Source: Bacilli bacterium
GTDB lineage: Bacteria; Bacillota_I; Bacilli_A; ML615J-28; CAG-698
Direction of reading: 5' to 3'
DNA length: 64,000 nucleotides
Assembly: GCA_028691715.1 (NCBI GenBank)
Contig: JAQUYR010000001.1
Coordinates: 16,493 to 80,492, forward strand
Shown: positions 25,634-33,948 of the stretch, in pieces
Layout of the letters: every line of letters starts with the position of its first letter
How positions within the stretch are numbered: the first letter of the stretch is position 1
Made by a program: the position numbers and the translations under genes
The notes under the pieces: model-generated
The model's input: only the letters and a program-made list of their open reading frames with translations
What the model was told of the DNA's origin: nothing
Databases searched by the model: none

Positions 25634-27955
25634 TTATTCGTTTCTTAAAGCTTCTACTGGAGATTTATAAGAAGCCACTATTGATGGAATCATTCCAGCA
25701 ATTATTGTTAAAACAACACTGCCTATTAATAGCATTACCAGATACTCCGGTTTTGTCTGCACAACATTAAATGTTGTTAATCCAGTTGTTAAAGATGTAT
25801 TTTCAGCAATTATACTCTTAACAAGACTGTCTATTGGATTACTCAACAGATACACCCCAATTATTCCTAGTATTCCAGAAGCCAGACCGATAAGCATCGT
25901 CTCAGCATTAAACACTCTAGTGATGTCAAGCCTTCTTGCTCCAATGCTCCTCAGTATCCCAATTTCCTTCGTCCTTTCAATTACTGATATATAAGTTATG
26001 ACTGCAATCATAATTGAAGATACCACTAAAGAAATAGAGGCAAAAATGATTAATACTTTTGTCAGAACCGTGACGAATGTTGAAAACTCATTGGTAATTC
26101 GACTAGTATAATCGGAATAATTAACTTTTACATTGGCATCAGGATTATCATACGCCTTGATATAATTGGTTATACTCGTTCTATCATCAAACTTATCCGT
26201 ATAGATATATAATCTGTTTATTTTTTTCATTCCATTCAATGTTATTAAGGTGGTTTCATATTGATATGATTTCGTCTGCGTAGAACTTATACCCACACTA
26301 TCTTCAAATGGCAGGCCTGTAAAAACACTCTTATCGGTTTTATTAGCTATTTGTTCCTGAACTATTTGAGAGTCGAGAGCATTTTGATAAATCATTTCTG
26401 TCAATTTTTTGGTATATAAAATACCAGAAGAATATAACTGTGTTGTGGCATTCTTCTCTATTCTCATAATGCCAACAATCTTTAAAGTTGTCTTTGCATT
26501 GTTGTATAAATCAGCATATCCTGATTTCCCTGTTGAATAGTACTTATCATCAACCTTCACATAATAATCATCATTTTCTATTAGTTTGAATTCCTTGCCA
26601 ATGAATTCTTCAAAAGTGTATTCTGTTACTTCAGTGTAGTCTATCCCTAAATAATATAGCAGCATAGCACTAATACAGTTATAGCTATCAACAACCAGTG
26701 CAATTTCATCCGTCTCTGTTGGGATTTTGCCCTCTAGTACTGTATATTGCTCATCAACAAATTCAGTGTTATCAGTCATCTCATAGAAATAGGAATCAGT
26801 AACCTTTTGATAAGCTTCACCCTCTTTATACAAAAGATTTAAGCTGACCGAAGTTCCATAACTGATTAAGGTATACCAATCACTAGGCATCAGATCAATA
26901 TATTCAAAAAACTCATCCTCAATAGCATTGTAATGCTCATATTGGGTATTTCCCCGAACTACAGTTATTTTATTATCTGTTGGGAATTCAGTTAGTTTGC
27001 TATAAATAGATACTTCAGGAGAAGTTATCACCGAACTGCTCACCGTTATTGGATAATCACCTAAAGCAACTTTTTGAACATCATCAATATAAATATTTAC
27101 CCCGTTTGATACCGATAAAACTAAACCAACAGCTACGATTCCAATACAACCAGCAATAGTGGTTAACAATGTTCTTGTTATTTTTGATCTCAAGTTCAGA
27201 AAAGAAAGCGAAATAGCTGTAAAGAATGGCATAGCTGTTTTCTTCTTTTTATCTTTAACATCTCTTTCTTCTTCAACATTTATAGGATTGCTGTCTGCAA
27301 TTATTCTACCATCTAAGAGATTTATTTTTCTTGTAGCATACTGCTCAGCTAACTCCTGATTATGAGTTACCATCACCACCAGTCTATCCTTTGCTATTTC
27401 TTTTAAAATATCTAAAACTTGAATTGATGTTGTTGTGTCCAAAGCTCCTGTTGGTTCATCAGCTAATATTATCTGAGGGTTATTGACAATTGCTCTAGCG
27501 ATAGCAACACGTTGCATTTGTCCACCGCTCAGTTGATTAGGCCTTTTATTTATCTGATCGATTAATCCAACATCCTCTAAAGCTTTAATTGCCTTTTCAC
27601 GACACTTTTTCTTAGAAATCCCAGATAGTGTCAATGATAGTTCAACATTTCCCAATACCGAAAGGTGAGAGATTAGATTAAAACTCTGAAAGACAAAACC
27701 GACCCTTGTATTGCGATAGTTATCCCAATCAGAACTCTTATACATTTTAGTATTCTTACCATCTATATAGAAGTCTCCATCGGTATATCTATCTAGACCC
27801 CCAATGATATTTAGCAATGTTGTTTTACCACAGCCTGATGGCCCTAAAATACTAACAAATTCTTTTTCCCTAAACTTTAAATTGATTTTATCAAGTGCTC
27901 TTGAAGATATATTTCCTACCTTGTAATCTTTAATAATTTCTTTTAATTCAATCAT
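25634..27955 (-). CDS. MacB-like ABC exporter, ATPase fused to FtsX-type permease
   Basis: 773 residues from the ATG at 27955, preceded by GGAGGTATATT. The N-terminal ATPase (1-230) has Walker A GPSGCGKTT, signature LSGGQMQRVA and Walker B LADEPTGALD. A membrane helix at about 265-285 leads to a large extracytoplasmic domain (about 290-630). Three C-terminal helices follow in FtsX/MacB style, with VIERTKEIGILRSIGARR in between. Such exporters move peptides or lipoproteins or act by mechanotransmission. No periplasmic adaptor or two-component system is adjacent, so the cargo is unknown. Confidence 0.88.
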   Translation of the reverse strand: MIELKEIIKDYKVGNISSRALDKINLKFREKEFVSILGPSGCGKTTLLNIIGGLDRYTDGDFYIDGKNTKMYKSSDWDNYRNTRVGFVFQSFNLISHLSVLGNVELSLTLSGISKKKCREKAIKALEDVGLIDQINKRPNQLSGGQMQRVAIARAIVNNPQIILADEPTGALDTTTSIQVLDILKEIAKDRLVVMVTHNQELAEQYATRKINLLDGRIIADSNPINVEEERDVKDKKKKTAMPFFTAISLSFLNLRSKITRTLLTTIAGCIGIVAVGLVLSVSNGVNIYIDDVQKVALGDYPITVSSSVITSPEVSIYSKLTEFPTDNKITVVRGNTQYEHYNAIEDEFFEYIDLMPSDWYTLISYGTSVSLNLLYKEGEAYQKVTDSYFYEMTDNTEFVDEQYTVLEGKIPTETDEIALVVDSYNCISAMLLYYLGIDYTEVTEYTFEEFIGKEFKLIENDDYYVKVDDKYYSTGKSGYADLYNNAKTTLKIVGIMRIEKNATTQLYSSGILYTKKLTEMIYQNALDSQIVQEQIANKTDKSVFTGLPFEDSVGISSTQTKSYQYETTLITLNGMKKINRLYIYTDKFDDRTSITNYIKAYDNPDANVKVNYSDYTSRITNEFSTFVTVLTKVLIIFASISLVVSSIMIAVITYISVIERTKEIGILRSIGARRLDITRVFNAETMLIGLASGILGIIGVYLLSNPIDSLVKSIIAENTSLTTGLTTFNVVQTKPEYLVMLLIGSVVLTIIAGMIPSIVASYKSPVEALRNE

Positions 27956-27985
27956 AATATACCTCCAATGATATTTAATCATTAT

Positions 27986-27998
27986 TACATTAAATGTA
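27986..27998 (-). promoter_or_regulatory. Candidate operator in the 5' UTR of the MacB-like exporter
   Basis: TACATT-T-AATGTA is a perfect 6+6 inverted repeat with a one-base centre, at about +9 to +21 of the predicted transcript. A repressor bound there would block elongation. No regulator gene is adjacent. Confidence 0.4.
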
Positions 27999-28012
27999 TC
28001 TTAACTTTAAAT

Positions 28013-28041
28013 ATTATACTCTATTTTTCATCTTCTGTCGA
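28013..28041 (-). promoter_or_regulatory. Promoter of the MacB-like exporter gene
   Basis: Minus strand -35 TCGACA (28036-28041), a 17-base spacer and -10 TATAAT (28013-28018), giving a transcript with a leader of about 50 bases. Confidence 0.7.
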
Positions 28042-28061
28042 GTTTCAATAACTCTAAAAAT

Positions 28062-28098
28062 AAAAAGCATCATTTATCTGATTTATTTGATGCTTTTT
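28062..28098. terminator. Terminator after nrdG
   Basis: An 11-bp perfect stem, AAAAAGCATCA/TGATGCTTTTT, directly past the nrdG stop, with T-rich ends on both strands. Confidence 0.9.
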
Positions 28099-28103
28099 AT
28101 TTA

Positions 28104-28598
28104 CTATATATTAACAATTACTACTTCTTTTTTTTCATATGTTTTTTTAACATCTATTATTCTCTGATTCGTACTTCCACGATATTTAATATCCAAACTC
28201 TTCTTTTCCTCGACAAACTCACCATCAACAATCCAGTCAACATTTTCTAAGAGTTGTGATATGTTTGGTATTTTAACAATCTTTTCAAATTCATATCCCG
28301 TATACATCATTACATTTAGTTTTCTTTCTTTAGCTTTTTTTGCCAGAATTGCACACTTACTCCATTGTAAAATTGGTTCTCCTCCAGAAATGGTAATCCC
28401 TGATAACAGTGGATTACTATCAACCATCTCCATAATATCATCAATACTCATTTTAAATCCACCATTGATGTCATGAGTTTCTGGATTGTGGCATCCTTTA
28501 CAAGCATGATAACATCCCTGAGTAAATATTGTAAGTCTGAGCCCTGGACCATCAACTATTGAGTCGTTTATTATACCGGCTATTCTAATTAAATCCAT
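28104..28598 (-). CDS. nrdG: Anaerobic ribonucleotide reductase activating protein
   Basis: 164 residues. Radical-SAM activase that makes the glycyl radical on NrdD. The CX3CX2C cluster motif is in CYHACKGC (about 29-36), and the S-adenosylmethionine-binding GGEP-type motif is ISGGEP. The length is typical for NrdG. Its start overlaps the end of nrdD by 14 bases, so the two are translated together. It is expected to be oxygen-sensitive. Confidence 0.95.
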   Translation of the reverse strand: MDLIRIAGIINDSIVDGPGLRLTIFTQGCYHACKGCHNPETHDINGGFKMSIDDIMEMVDSNPLLSGITISGGEPILQWSKCAILAKKAKERKLNVMMYTGYEFEKIVKIPNISQLLENVDWIVDGEFVEEKKSLDIKYRGSTNQRIIDVKKTYEKKEVVIVNI

Positions 28599-30894
28599 GT
28601 TTTACTCTCTCTTTAACCTCTTGGAATTTAGCATCATTAAAGCGATCCAAGGTTCCAACAAGATATCCCGTTATTCTTCTGATCCTTTCAAACTTGATTT
28701 TTCCTTCAGTTCGTCCACATTTTGGGCAAACATCATTAATTATTCCATTATAACCACAGACAGGATCTCTATCAATTGGATGATTTACTGAACCATAACC
28801 GATTTTTTCATCATGCATACATCTGATAATTTTTTCAAAAGCTTCAACATTATTAGCGATATCACCATCCACTTCTACATAGGTGATATGTCCAGCATTT
28901 GTCAGCTCATTGTAAGGAGCTTCTTTTTTTATCTTATTGTATATAGAGATATCATAATACACTGGTATATGAAAAGAGTTCGTATAAAATTCTCTATTTG
29001 TTACGCCTTCAATACTACCATACTTCTTTTTGTCTATTTTAACAAATCTTCCCGATAAGCCTTCAGCTGGAGTAGCTAAAAGAGTGAAGTTCAATTGGTA
29101 TTTCTCAGTATACTCATCACATTTCTTTCTCATAAATTTGATTATCTCTAAACCCAATTTTTGTGCTTCATCACTCTCCCCATGATGACATCCAATCAAA
29201 CATTTTAAGGCCTCAGCTAGACCAATAAAACCAATCGAGAGTGTTCCGTGTTTTAAAACCTCACGGATTTCATCTCCTGTTTCTAATTTATCGGAATCAA
29301 GCCATATTCCCTGACCCATTAAAAAGGGAAAATTATAGACCTTTTTTTGGCATTGAATTGCAAATCTCTCTAGAAGTTGATCTTTTACCAGATTCATCAA
29401 ATATTCTAAGCGTTTATAGAAATCATCTATATTTCTATTTTCCAAAGCAATTCTTGGCAAGTTTATTGAAGTAAAACTCAGATTTCCTCTTCCACAGGTT
29501 ATCTCTTTTTCTTTATCAACGTTTGCTAGAACCCTTGTTCGACAGCCCATATAAGCAACTTCGCTGTTATAATCCCCTTTTTTATAATATTTTAAATTAT
29601 ATGGAGCATCTATGAAAGAGAAGTTGGGAAACAATCTCTTCCCCGATGTATAAATAGCTTTTTTAAATAAATCATAATTTATATCTTCTTTATTATAATT
29701 TATCCCCTCTTTTACCTTAAATATTTGAATGGGAAATATCGGTGTTTCCCCGTCACCAAGCCCTTTTAGAGTTGCTTCAAGAAGACAATCGACTACCATT
29801 CTTCCCTCTTCTGATGTATCAGTACCATAATTTAAGGAACTAAATGGAACCTGTGCTCCAGCTCGCGAATGCATCGTATTTAGATTATGAATTAGCGCTT
29901 CCATTGCTTGAAAAGTATCATCCCATGTTTCCTCACAAGTGTATTTGATTATTTTAGGATACAAATTTTTGATATCTACTTGGGGATATTCTTTTGATAA
30001 TTCAACAATCATGAAATCATCAAAGGTTGGATTTTTTAATCTCAAATCCTCTTTAGAGACCTCTAAAACCTTGTTTATTGTAATCTTAAGATCATCAATG
30101 GTAAGATTATCAACAAACAAAGAGAGTACTTTATATAAATTTTTCTGATAATTTTTTTTATATGTTTTTCTAACTCCATCAGCCATGGCATAATCAAAAT
30201 TAGGAATGCTCTGACCACCGTGTTGGTCATTTTGATTAGCCTGAATCGCAATACAAGCAAGCGAAGCATAGCTCCTGATACTATTGGGTTCTCTGATATA
30301 GCCATCTCCAGTTGAAAAACCATCCTTAAATAGTTTTATTAAATCCATCTGACAACATGTCATTGTTAAAGAATAGAAATCGAGATCGTGGATATGGATA
30401 TCGCCATTGATATGGGCTTTAGAAAAAGCAGGGTTAATCACTTCTTGTAAATAGAACTCCTTTGCTGATTCACTACCATATTTTAACATGGTTCCCATAG
30501 CGGTATTCCCATCAATATTAGCATTTTCTCTTAAAACATTGCTCTCTTTAGAATCACTAAAGGTTATTTCTCTGAGAGTCTTCATCAGTCTTGTTTTCGA
30601 ATCACGAATCCTCGTTCTTTCTGCCCGATATAAAATATATTCTTTGGCAATATCAGAATGATTTTCCATAATCAAAGTTTTTTCGATTTCATCCTGAATC
30701 TGTTCAACTGTTGGGATTGTTTCTCCATATTTCTGATCTAAAATATGAATTACCTTATCCGTTATTTCCTCAGAAACTTTATTTGTTTCAAAAGTTGTTT
30801 TATTAACAACTTCGCTGGCCTTCTTGATGGCATTGAATATTTTATTCTGGTCAAATAAAACCTTTCTTCCATCTCTTTTAACAATGTACTTCAT
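28585..30894 (-). CDS. nrdD: Anaerobic (class III) ribonucleoside-triphosphate reductase
   Basis: 769 residues. It reduces ribonucleoside triphosphates to deoxy forms without oxygen or B12. An N-terminal ATP-cone (about 3-95, starting YIVKRDGRKVLFDQNKI) provides allosteric control. The catalytic barrel follows. The C-terminus has a zinc-type cysteine set (VCGYNGIINDVCPKCG) and the glycyl-radical motif RRITGYLVG near residue 740. The start follows GGAGGTATGAA. Upstream lies a cobalamin riboswitch, so B12 availability should switch this operon off. Confidence 0.96.
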   Translation of the reverse strand: MKYIVKRDGRKVLFDQNKIFNAIKKASEVVNKTTFETNKVSEEITDKVIHILDQKYGETIPTVEQIQDEIEKTLIMENHSDIAKEYILYRAERTRIRDSKTRLMKTLREITFSDSKESNVLRENANIDGNTAMGTMLKYGSESAKEFYLQEVINPAFSKAHINGDIHIHDLDFYSLTMTCCQMDLIKLFKDGFSTGDGYIREPNSIRSYASLACIAIQANQNDQHGGQSIPNFDYAMADGVRKTYKKNYQKNLYKVLSLFVDNLTIDDLKITINKVLEVSKEDLRLKNPTFDDFMIVELSKEYPQVDIKNLYPKIIKYTCEETWDDTFQAMEALIHNLNTMHSRAGAQVPFSSLNYGTDTSEEGRMVVDCLLEATLKGLGDGETPIFPIQIFKVKEGINYNKEDINYDLFKKAIYTSGKRLFPNFSFIDAPYNLKYYKKGDYNSEVAYMGCRTRVLANVDKEKEITCGRGNLSFTSINLPRIALENRNIDDFYKRLEYLMNLVKDQLLERFAIQCQKKVYNFPFLMGQGIWLDSDKLETGDEIREVLKHGTLSIGFIGLAEALKCLIGCHHGESDEAQKLGLEIIKFMRKKCDEYTEKYQLNFTLLATPAEGLSGRFVKIDKKKYGSIEGVTNREFYTNSFHIPVYYDISIYNKIKKEAPYNELTNAGHITYVEVDGDIANNVEAFEKIIRCMHDEKIGYGSVNHPIDRDPVCGYNGIINDVCPKCGRTEGKIKFERIRRITGYLVGTLDRFNDAKFQEVKERVKHGFN

Positions 30895-30907
30895 TTCATA
30901 CCTCCAT

Positions 30908-30938
30908 AAAAAAAATTCTAATTAAAAAACTAGAATCT
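30908..30938 (-). terminator. Attenuator terminator between the cobalamin riboswitch and nrdD
   Basis: On the minus strand an 8-bp stem (AGATTCTA with TAGAATTT, one G-T pair) around an AT loop is followed by T residues, about 15 bases before the nrdD start. Just before it lies another possible hairpin (CGAGAATA with TATTTTCG, 30947-30971) ending in GCATTTTT. The placement suits premature termination when the ligand is bound. Confidence 0.65.
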
Positions 30939-30972
30939 TAAAAATGCGAAAATAGTATAAAAATATTCTCGT

Positions 30973-31182
30973 ATTTCTCAAATCCCAGGAGAAATTAAAT
31001 AATTTCTTTTAAAAGGCAAGTCTACCGGCTTAATTTCATTTTACTCACCAGCCTTCCCATAGTTTCCTACAGTGGCGTAAATTGGTTTTCATCGATAACA
31101 CGGTTGCTGGGACAGCTTAGGCCTGATACCTAATTCCTTTTTAAACAAAAGTCAGTTAATCTAATCTTTTGTACCTTTTATG
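30973..31182 (-). ncRNA. Cobalamin (adenosylcobalamin-type) riboswitch upstream of nrdDG
   Basis: The minus-strand RNA shows the class-defining pieces in order: GCTGTCCCAGCAACCGTG, GCCACTG, GGGAAGGC and the B12 box AGCCGGTAGACTTGCC. The closing P1 helix pairs TAAAAGG near 31172-31182 with CCTTTTA near 31007-31016. Downstream, an ATTTCTC/GAGAAAT hairpin (30973-30995) carries a loop with CTGGGA, complementary to TCCCAG (31107-31112) in the core. This is the L5-L13 kissing interaction that couples ligand binding to expression. With a promoter just upstream and a terminator just downstream, it should repress nrdDG when B12 is present. Confidence 0.93.
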
Positions 31183-31184
31183 CC

Positions 31185-31213
31185 ATTATATGCTTACTAT
31201 TGCCTCAAGTCAA
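31185..31213 (-). promoter_or_regulatory. Promoter of the riboswitch-nrdDG transcript
   Basis: Minus strand -35 TTGACT (31208-31213), a 17-base spacer and a perfect -10 TATAAT (31185-31190). The predicted start places P1 of the riboswitch at the very 5' end of the RNA. Confidence 0.85.
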
Positions 31214-31239
31214 TATGAAAACATATTTACATTTTCCAA

Positions 31240-31274
31240 ATTAAAAGGTTGCTTAGCAATTTCTGCTAGCAACC
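31240..31274 (-). terminator. Terminator of the ribosomal protein operon after rplQ
   Basis: On the minus strand GGTTGCT pairs with AGCAACC around a short loop, followed by TTTTAATTT. It lies just past the rplQ stop. Confidence 0.85.
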
Positions 31275-31282
31275 CATATGTT

Positions 31283-31645
31283 TTAAACGAATTCTATAAT
31301 CGCCATAGATGCAGAATCTCCGCGTCTAGGACCTGTTTTTAATACTCTTGTATATCCGCCTTTTCTGTCTTGATATTTTGGAGCAATTTCTGAGAATAGT
31401 TTTTGAACTGCATATTCCTTCTCATTTGCCATTTCAAATCTAACAAGCTCAGCAGCTTGGCATCTTGCAGCTAAAGTACCTTTTTTACCAAGAGTAACCA
31501 TTTTATCGGCCAATCTTTGTAGTTCTTTAGCTTTATAAAGAGTAGTTTCAATACGTTCATTAATTATAAGATCGGTAATTAAATCTCTAAGTAAAGCCTT
31601 ACGTTGAGCAGAATTACGACCTAATCTTCGATAACCTAATGACAT
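31283..31645 (-). CDS. rplQ: 50S ribosomal protein L17
   Basis: 120 residues. Starts MSLGYRRLGRNSAQRKALLRDL, the L17 hallmark, and ends in the RKGGYTRVLKTGPRRGDSA region. It binds 23S rRNA near the exit tunnel. Last gene of the long operon, directly after rpoA as usual. Length is standard for Bacillota. Confidence 0.97.
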   Translation of the reverse strand: MSLGYRRLGRNSAQRKALLRDLITDLIINERIETTLYKAKELQRLADKMVTLGKKGTLAARCQAAELVRFEMANEKEYAVQKLFSEIAPKYQDRKGGYTRVLKTGPRRGDSASMAIIEFV

Positions 31646-31674
31646 TAATTTAGTCCTCCCTTTGGTTTTTTTGA

Positions 31675-32751
31675 CTAGAAAATATCATCATCAGATGAAA
31701 TATCATCATCGTCTTTTTCGATATCTTCATTGTCTAAGTAACTAGTATCAGCATCATAAGTACGGCGTAAATCTAAACCTATTTCTCGAAGTTTTTGAAC
31801 AACTTCTTTTAGTGATTTACGGCCTAGGTTTCTTACTCTCATCATTTCTTCTTCATTCTTTTGAGTAAGATCACCAACAGTATTAATGCCAGCACGTTTT
31901 AAGCAATTGTAAGAACGAACCGATAAATCTAGTTCTTCAATCTTCTTTTCAAATTTCTTGTTAGAAACTTTTTCTTCTCGTTCATACATATATTGTTCTT
32001 GAACAACAATCTCGTTCAAGTGTGATACAACTTCAAAATGCTCTAGTAAAAACTTAGAAGCCAGTGAAATAGCATCAGCTGGTTTAATGGAATTGTTTGT
32101 CCAAACTTCCATTGTAAGCTTGTCAAAATCAACATCTTCATCAACCCTGGTTTTTTCAGAAATATATTTAACTTTTGTGATTGGTGTATATATTGAATCG
32201 ATAGCAATTCGTGTAGTTATGATATTTCCACTCTTGTCTTTACAAAAGATTTTATTTTCATCAGCACTAACATATCCAACACCTCTTCTCGCATAGAATC
32301 TAGCCTTAAATTTTCCGCCTTTTTCTAATGTAGCAATAACTTGTTTTGGATTTACTATCTTTAATTCACTACTGCACTCTAAATCTCCAGCAGTTACAAC
32401 TCTTTCTCCTTCCACATTAACGCTAAGTTCGTATAGATCTTGAACATCCTGTGGCATTGATTTAAATAATTTATCCTCATCTATAGAGATGATTACATTT
32501 TTTAAATTTAATATTATTTCTGTTACGTCTTCTAGAAATCCACTTAAAGCCATGAATTCATGTGCAACCCCTTCAACATCCATAGCTACAATTGCCACCC
32601 CTGGCATAGATGATAGCAATACACGCCTAAGTGCATTACCCAAAGTAATTCCATATCCTCTTTCTAATGGAGAGATAATGAATTTACCATAATTCTCTGA
32701 ATCGCTTGATTCAGCAGTGGTTTGAGGTTTAATAAATTCGAATTTTCTCAT
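31675..32751 (-). CDS. rpoA: DNA-directed RNA polymerase alpha subunit
   Basis: 358 residues. The N-terminal dimerisation domain includes GYGITLGNALRRVLLSSMPG (about 33-52) and GVGYVSADEN. The C-terminal DNA- and activator-binding domain has LDLSVRSYNCLKRAGI and RNLGRKSLKEVVQKL. It is longer than the Bacillus protein (314) because about 30 strongly acidic residues follow the C-terminal domain and end in DDDDISSDDDIF. The tail is unusual and may alter contacts with DNA or sigma. The gene order rpsK-rpoA-rplQ is canonical. Confidence 0.97.
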   Translation of the reverse strand: MRKFEFIKPQTTAESSDSENYGKFIISPLERGYGITLGNALRRVLLSSMPGVAIVAMDVEGVAHEFMALSGFLEDVTEIILNLKNVIISIDEDKLFKSMPQDVQDLYELSVNVEGERVVTAGDLECSSELKIVNPKQVIATLEKGGKFKARFYARRGVGYVSADENKIFCKDKSGNIITTRIAIDSIYTPITKVKYISEKTRVDEDVDFDKLTMEVWTNNSIKPADAISLASKFLLEHFEVVSHLNEIVVQEQYMYEREEKVSNKKFEKKIEELDLSVRSYNCLKRAGINTVGDLTQKNEEEMMRVRNLGRKSLKEVVQKLREIGLDLRRTYDADTSYLDNEDIEKDDDDISSDDDIF

Positions 32752-32783
32752 TCGTTCCTCCTTTAAATTTTAATTGTATATTT

Positions 32784-33167
32784 CTATCCTCTAGGTTGTT
32801 TAGGTGGACGACAGCCATTATGTGGTACTGGAGTAACATCTTTAATTGATGTAATTTCAAGTCCAGCAACTTGTAGTGATCTAATAGCAGCCTCACGCCC
32901 AGGACCTGGGCCCTTAACAGAAACTTCAACTTTAATCATTCCGCTATCTAAAGCAGCCTTTGCACAAGCTTCTGATGCTTGTGATGCAGCAAACGGAGTT
33001 GATTTTTTACTACCTTTAAAGCCAAGTGCTCCAGCACTGCTCCAAGCAATGGCATTACCAACTGTATCAGTAATGGTAATGATTGTATTATTAAAAGTAG
33101 AATGAATATGCGCTACTCCATTGGGAATATTCTTTTTAACTTTACGTTTACGAATTTTACGAGCCAT
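32784..33167 (-). CDS. rpsK: 30S ribosomal protein S11
   Basis: 127 residues. Contains GVAHIHSTFNNTIITITD and GPGPGREAAIRSLQ, and ends PHNGCRPPKQPRG, the standard S11 C-terminus that lines the platform near the Shine-Dalgarno helix. Starts after GGAGGGTAGAATA. Between rpsM and rpoA in the alpha operon. Confidence 0.97.
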   Translation of the reverse strand: MARKIRKRKVKKNIPNGVAHIHSTFNNTIITITDTVGNAIAWSSAGALGFKGSKKSTPFAASQASEACAKAALDSGMIKVEVSVKGPGPGREAAIRSLQVAGLEITSIKDVTPVPHNGCRPPKQPRG

Positions 33168-33179
33168 TATTCTACCCTC

Positions 33180-33545
33180 CTATTTCTTCTTATTAGCTAC
33201 AGTTTTTACTTTACCTTTACGAGTACGAGCATTACATCTAGTATTTTGTCCTCTTACTGGTAATCCTTTACGGTGACGGATTCCTCTGTAGCATCCAATT
33301 TCCATCAATCTCTTAATATTCATAGCAACTTCTCGACGTAAATCACCTTCAACTTTTAGTGAGGCTATCTCACGTCTAATTGCTGCTAGTTCTTCTTCAC
33401 TTAAATTTTTTACGCGTTTGTTTTCATCAACGCCAGCCTTTTGTAATACTTCAATAGCTGTTGGTTTTCCAATTCCATAAATGTATGTTAGCGAAATTAC
33501 TACTCGCTTGTCACGTGGAATGTCAACACCAGAAATACGTGCCAT
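33180..33545 (-). CDS. rpsM: 30S ribosomal protein S13
   Basis: 121 residues, starting MARISGVDIPRDKRVVISLTYI with the helix-hairpin-helix region and ending in the basic tail GLPVRGQNTRCNARTRKGK. It sits in the 30S head and contacts the P-site tRNA. Strong GGAGG site. Follows rpmJ. Confidence 0.97.
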   Translation of the reverse strand: MARISGVDIPRDKRVVISLTYIYGIGKPTAIEVLQKAGVDENKRVKNLSEEELAAIRREIASLKVEGDLRREVAMNIKRLMEIGCYRGIRHRKGLPVRGQNTRCNARTRKGKVKTVANKKK

Positions 33546-33560
33546 ATTTGCACCTCCTAA

Positions 33561-33674
33561 TTATCCTTGTCTTTGTTTGTGTTTTGGATTTTTACAAATA
33601 ACCATAACTTTTCCGTTACGTTTAATTACTTTACATTGATCACACATTGGTTTTACTGATGGTCTAACCTTCAT
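33561..33674 (-). CDS. rpmJ: 50S ribosomal protein L36 (37 residues, zinc-binding type)
   Basis: ATG at 33674 with a GGAGGAATTTAA site upstream, stop TAA at 33561. The product starts MKVRPSVKPMCDQCKVI and ends NPKHKQRQG. C11, C14, C27 and H32 form the zinc site of the C+ form of L36, so this genome does not use the zinc-free paralogue here. It lies between infA and rpsM, its normal place. Confidence 0.96.
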   Translation of the reverse strand: MKVRPSVKPMCDQCKVIKRNGKVMVICKNPKHKQRQG

Positions 33675-33729
33675 TTAAATTCCTCCTTAAATCGTCCCTT
33701 CCGGAACTGGGTTTGAATTGATATATTAC

Positions 33730-33948
33730 TTATTTGTGTCGATAAGTAATACGGCCACGTGTTAAGTCGTATGGTGATAGTTCTACAGTTACTCTATCAC
33801 CTGGTAAAATGAATATGAAGTTCATACGGATTTTACCAGAAACGTGGGCAATTATTTGATGTCCATTATCCAATTTTACTCTAAAAATAGAATTTGGTAA
33901 GGACTCAGTAACTGTACCTTTTAGTTCTATTACATCACTTTTCGACAT
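33730..33948 (-). CDS. infA: Translation initiation factor IF-1
   Basis: 72 residues from the ATG at 33948, preceded by GGAGGCATTGCCA; the longer frame runs back into map. S1/OB-fold protein: SDVIELKGTVTESLPNSIF at the start and RGRITYRHK at the end are near invariant. It binds the ribosomal A site during initiation. Its start overlaps the map stop by 14 bases. Confidence 0.97.
   Translation of the reverse strand: MSKSDVIELKGTVTESLPNSIFRVKLDNGHQIIAHVSGKIRMNFIFILPGDRVTVELSPYDLTRGRITYRHK

Noticed and set aside
33675..33729. Short repeat-rich GC pocket between rpmJ and infA as a regulatory hairpin
   Set aside because: The TTCCGGAA core is only a short palindrome without an extended stem or T run.
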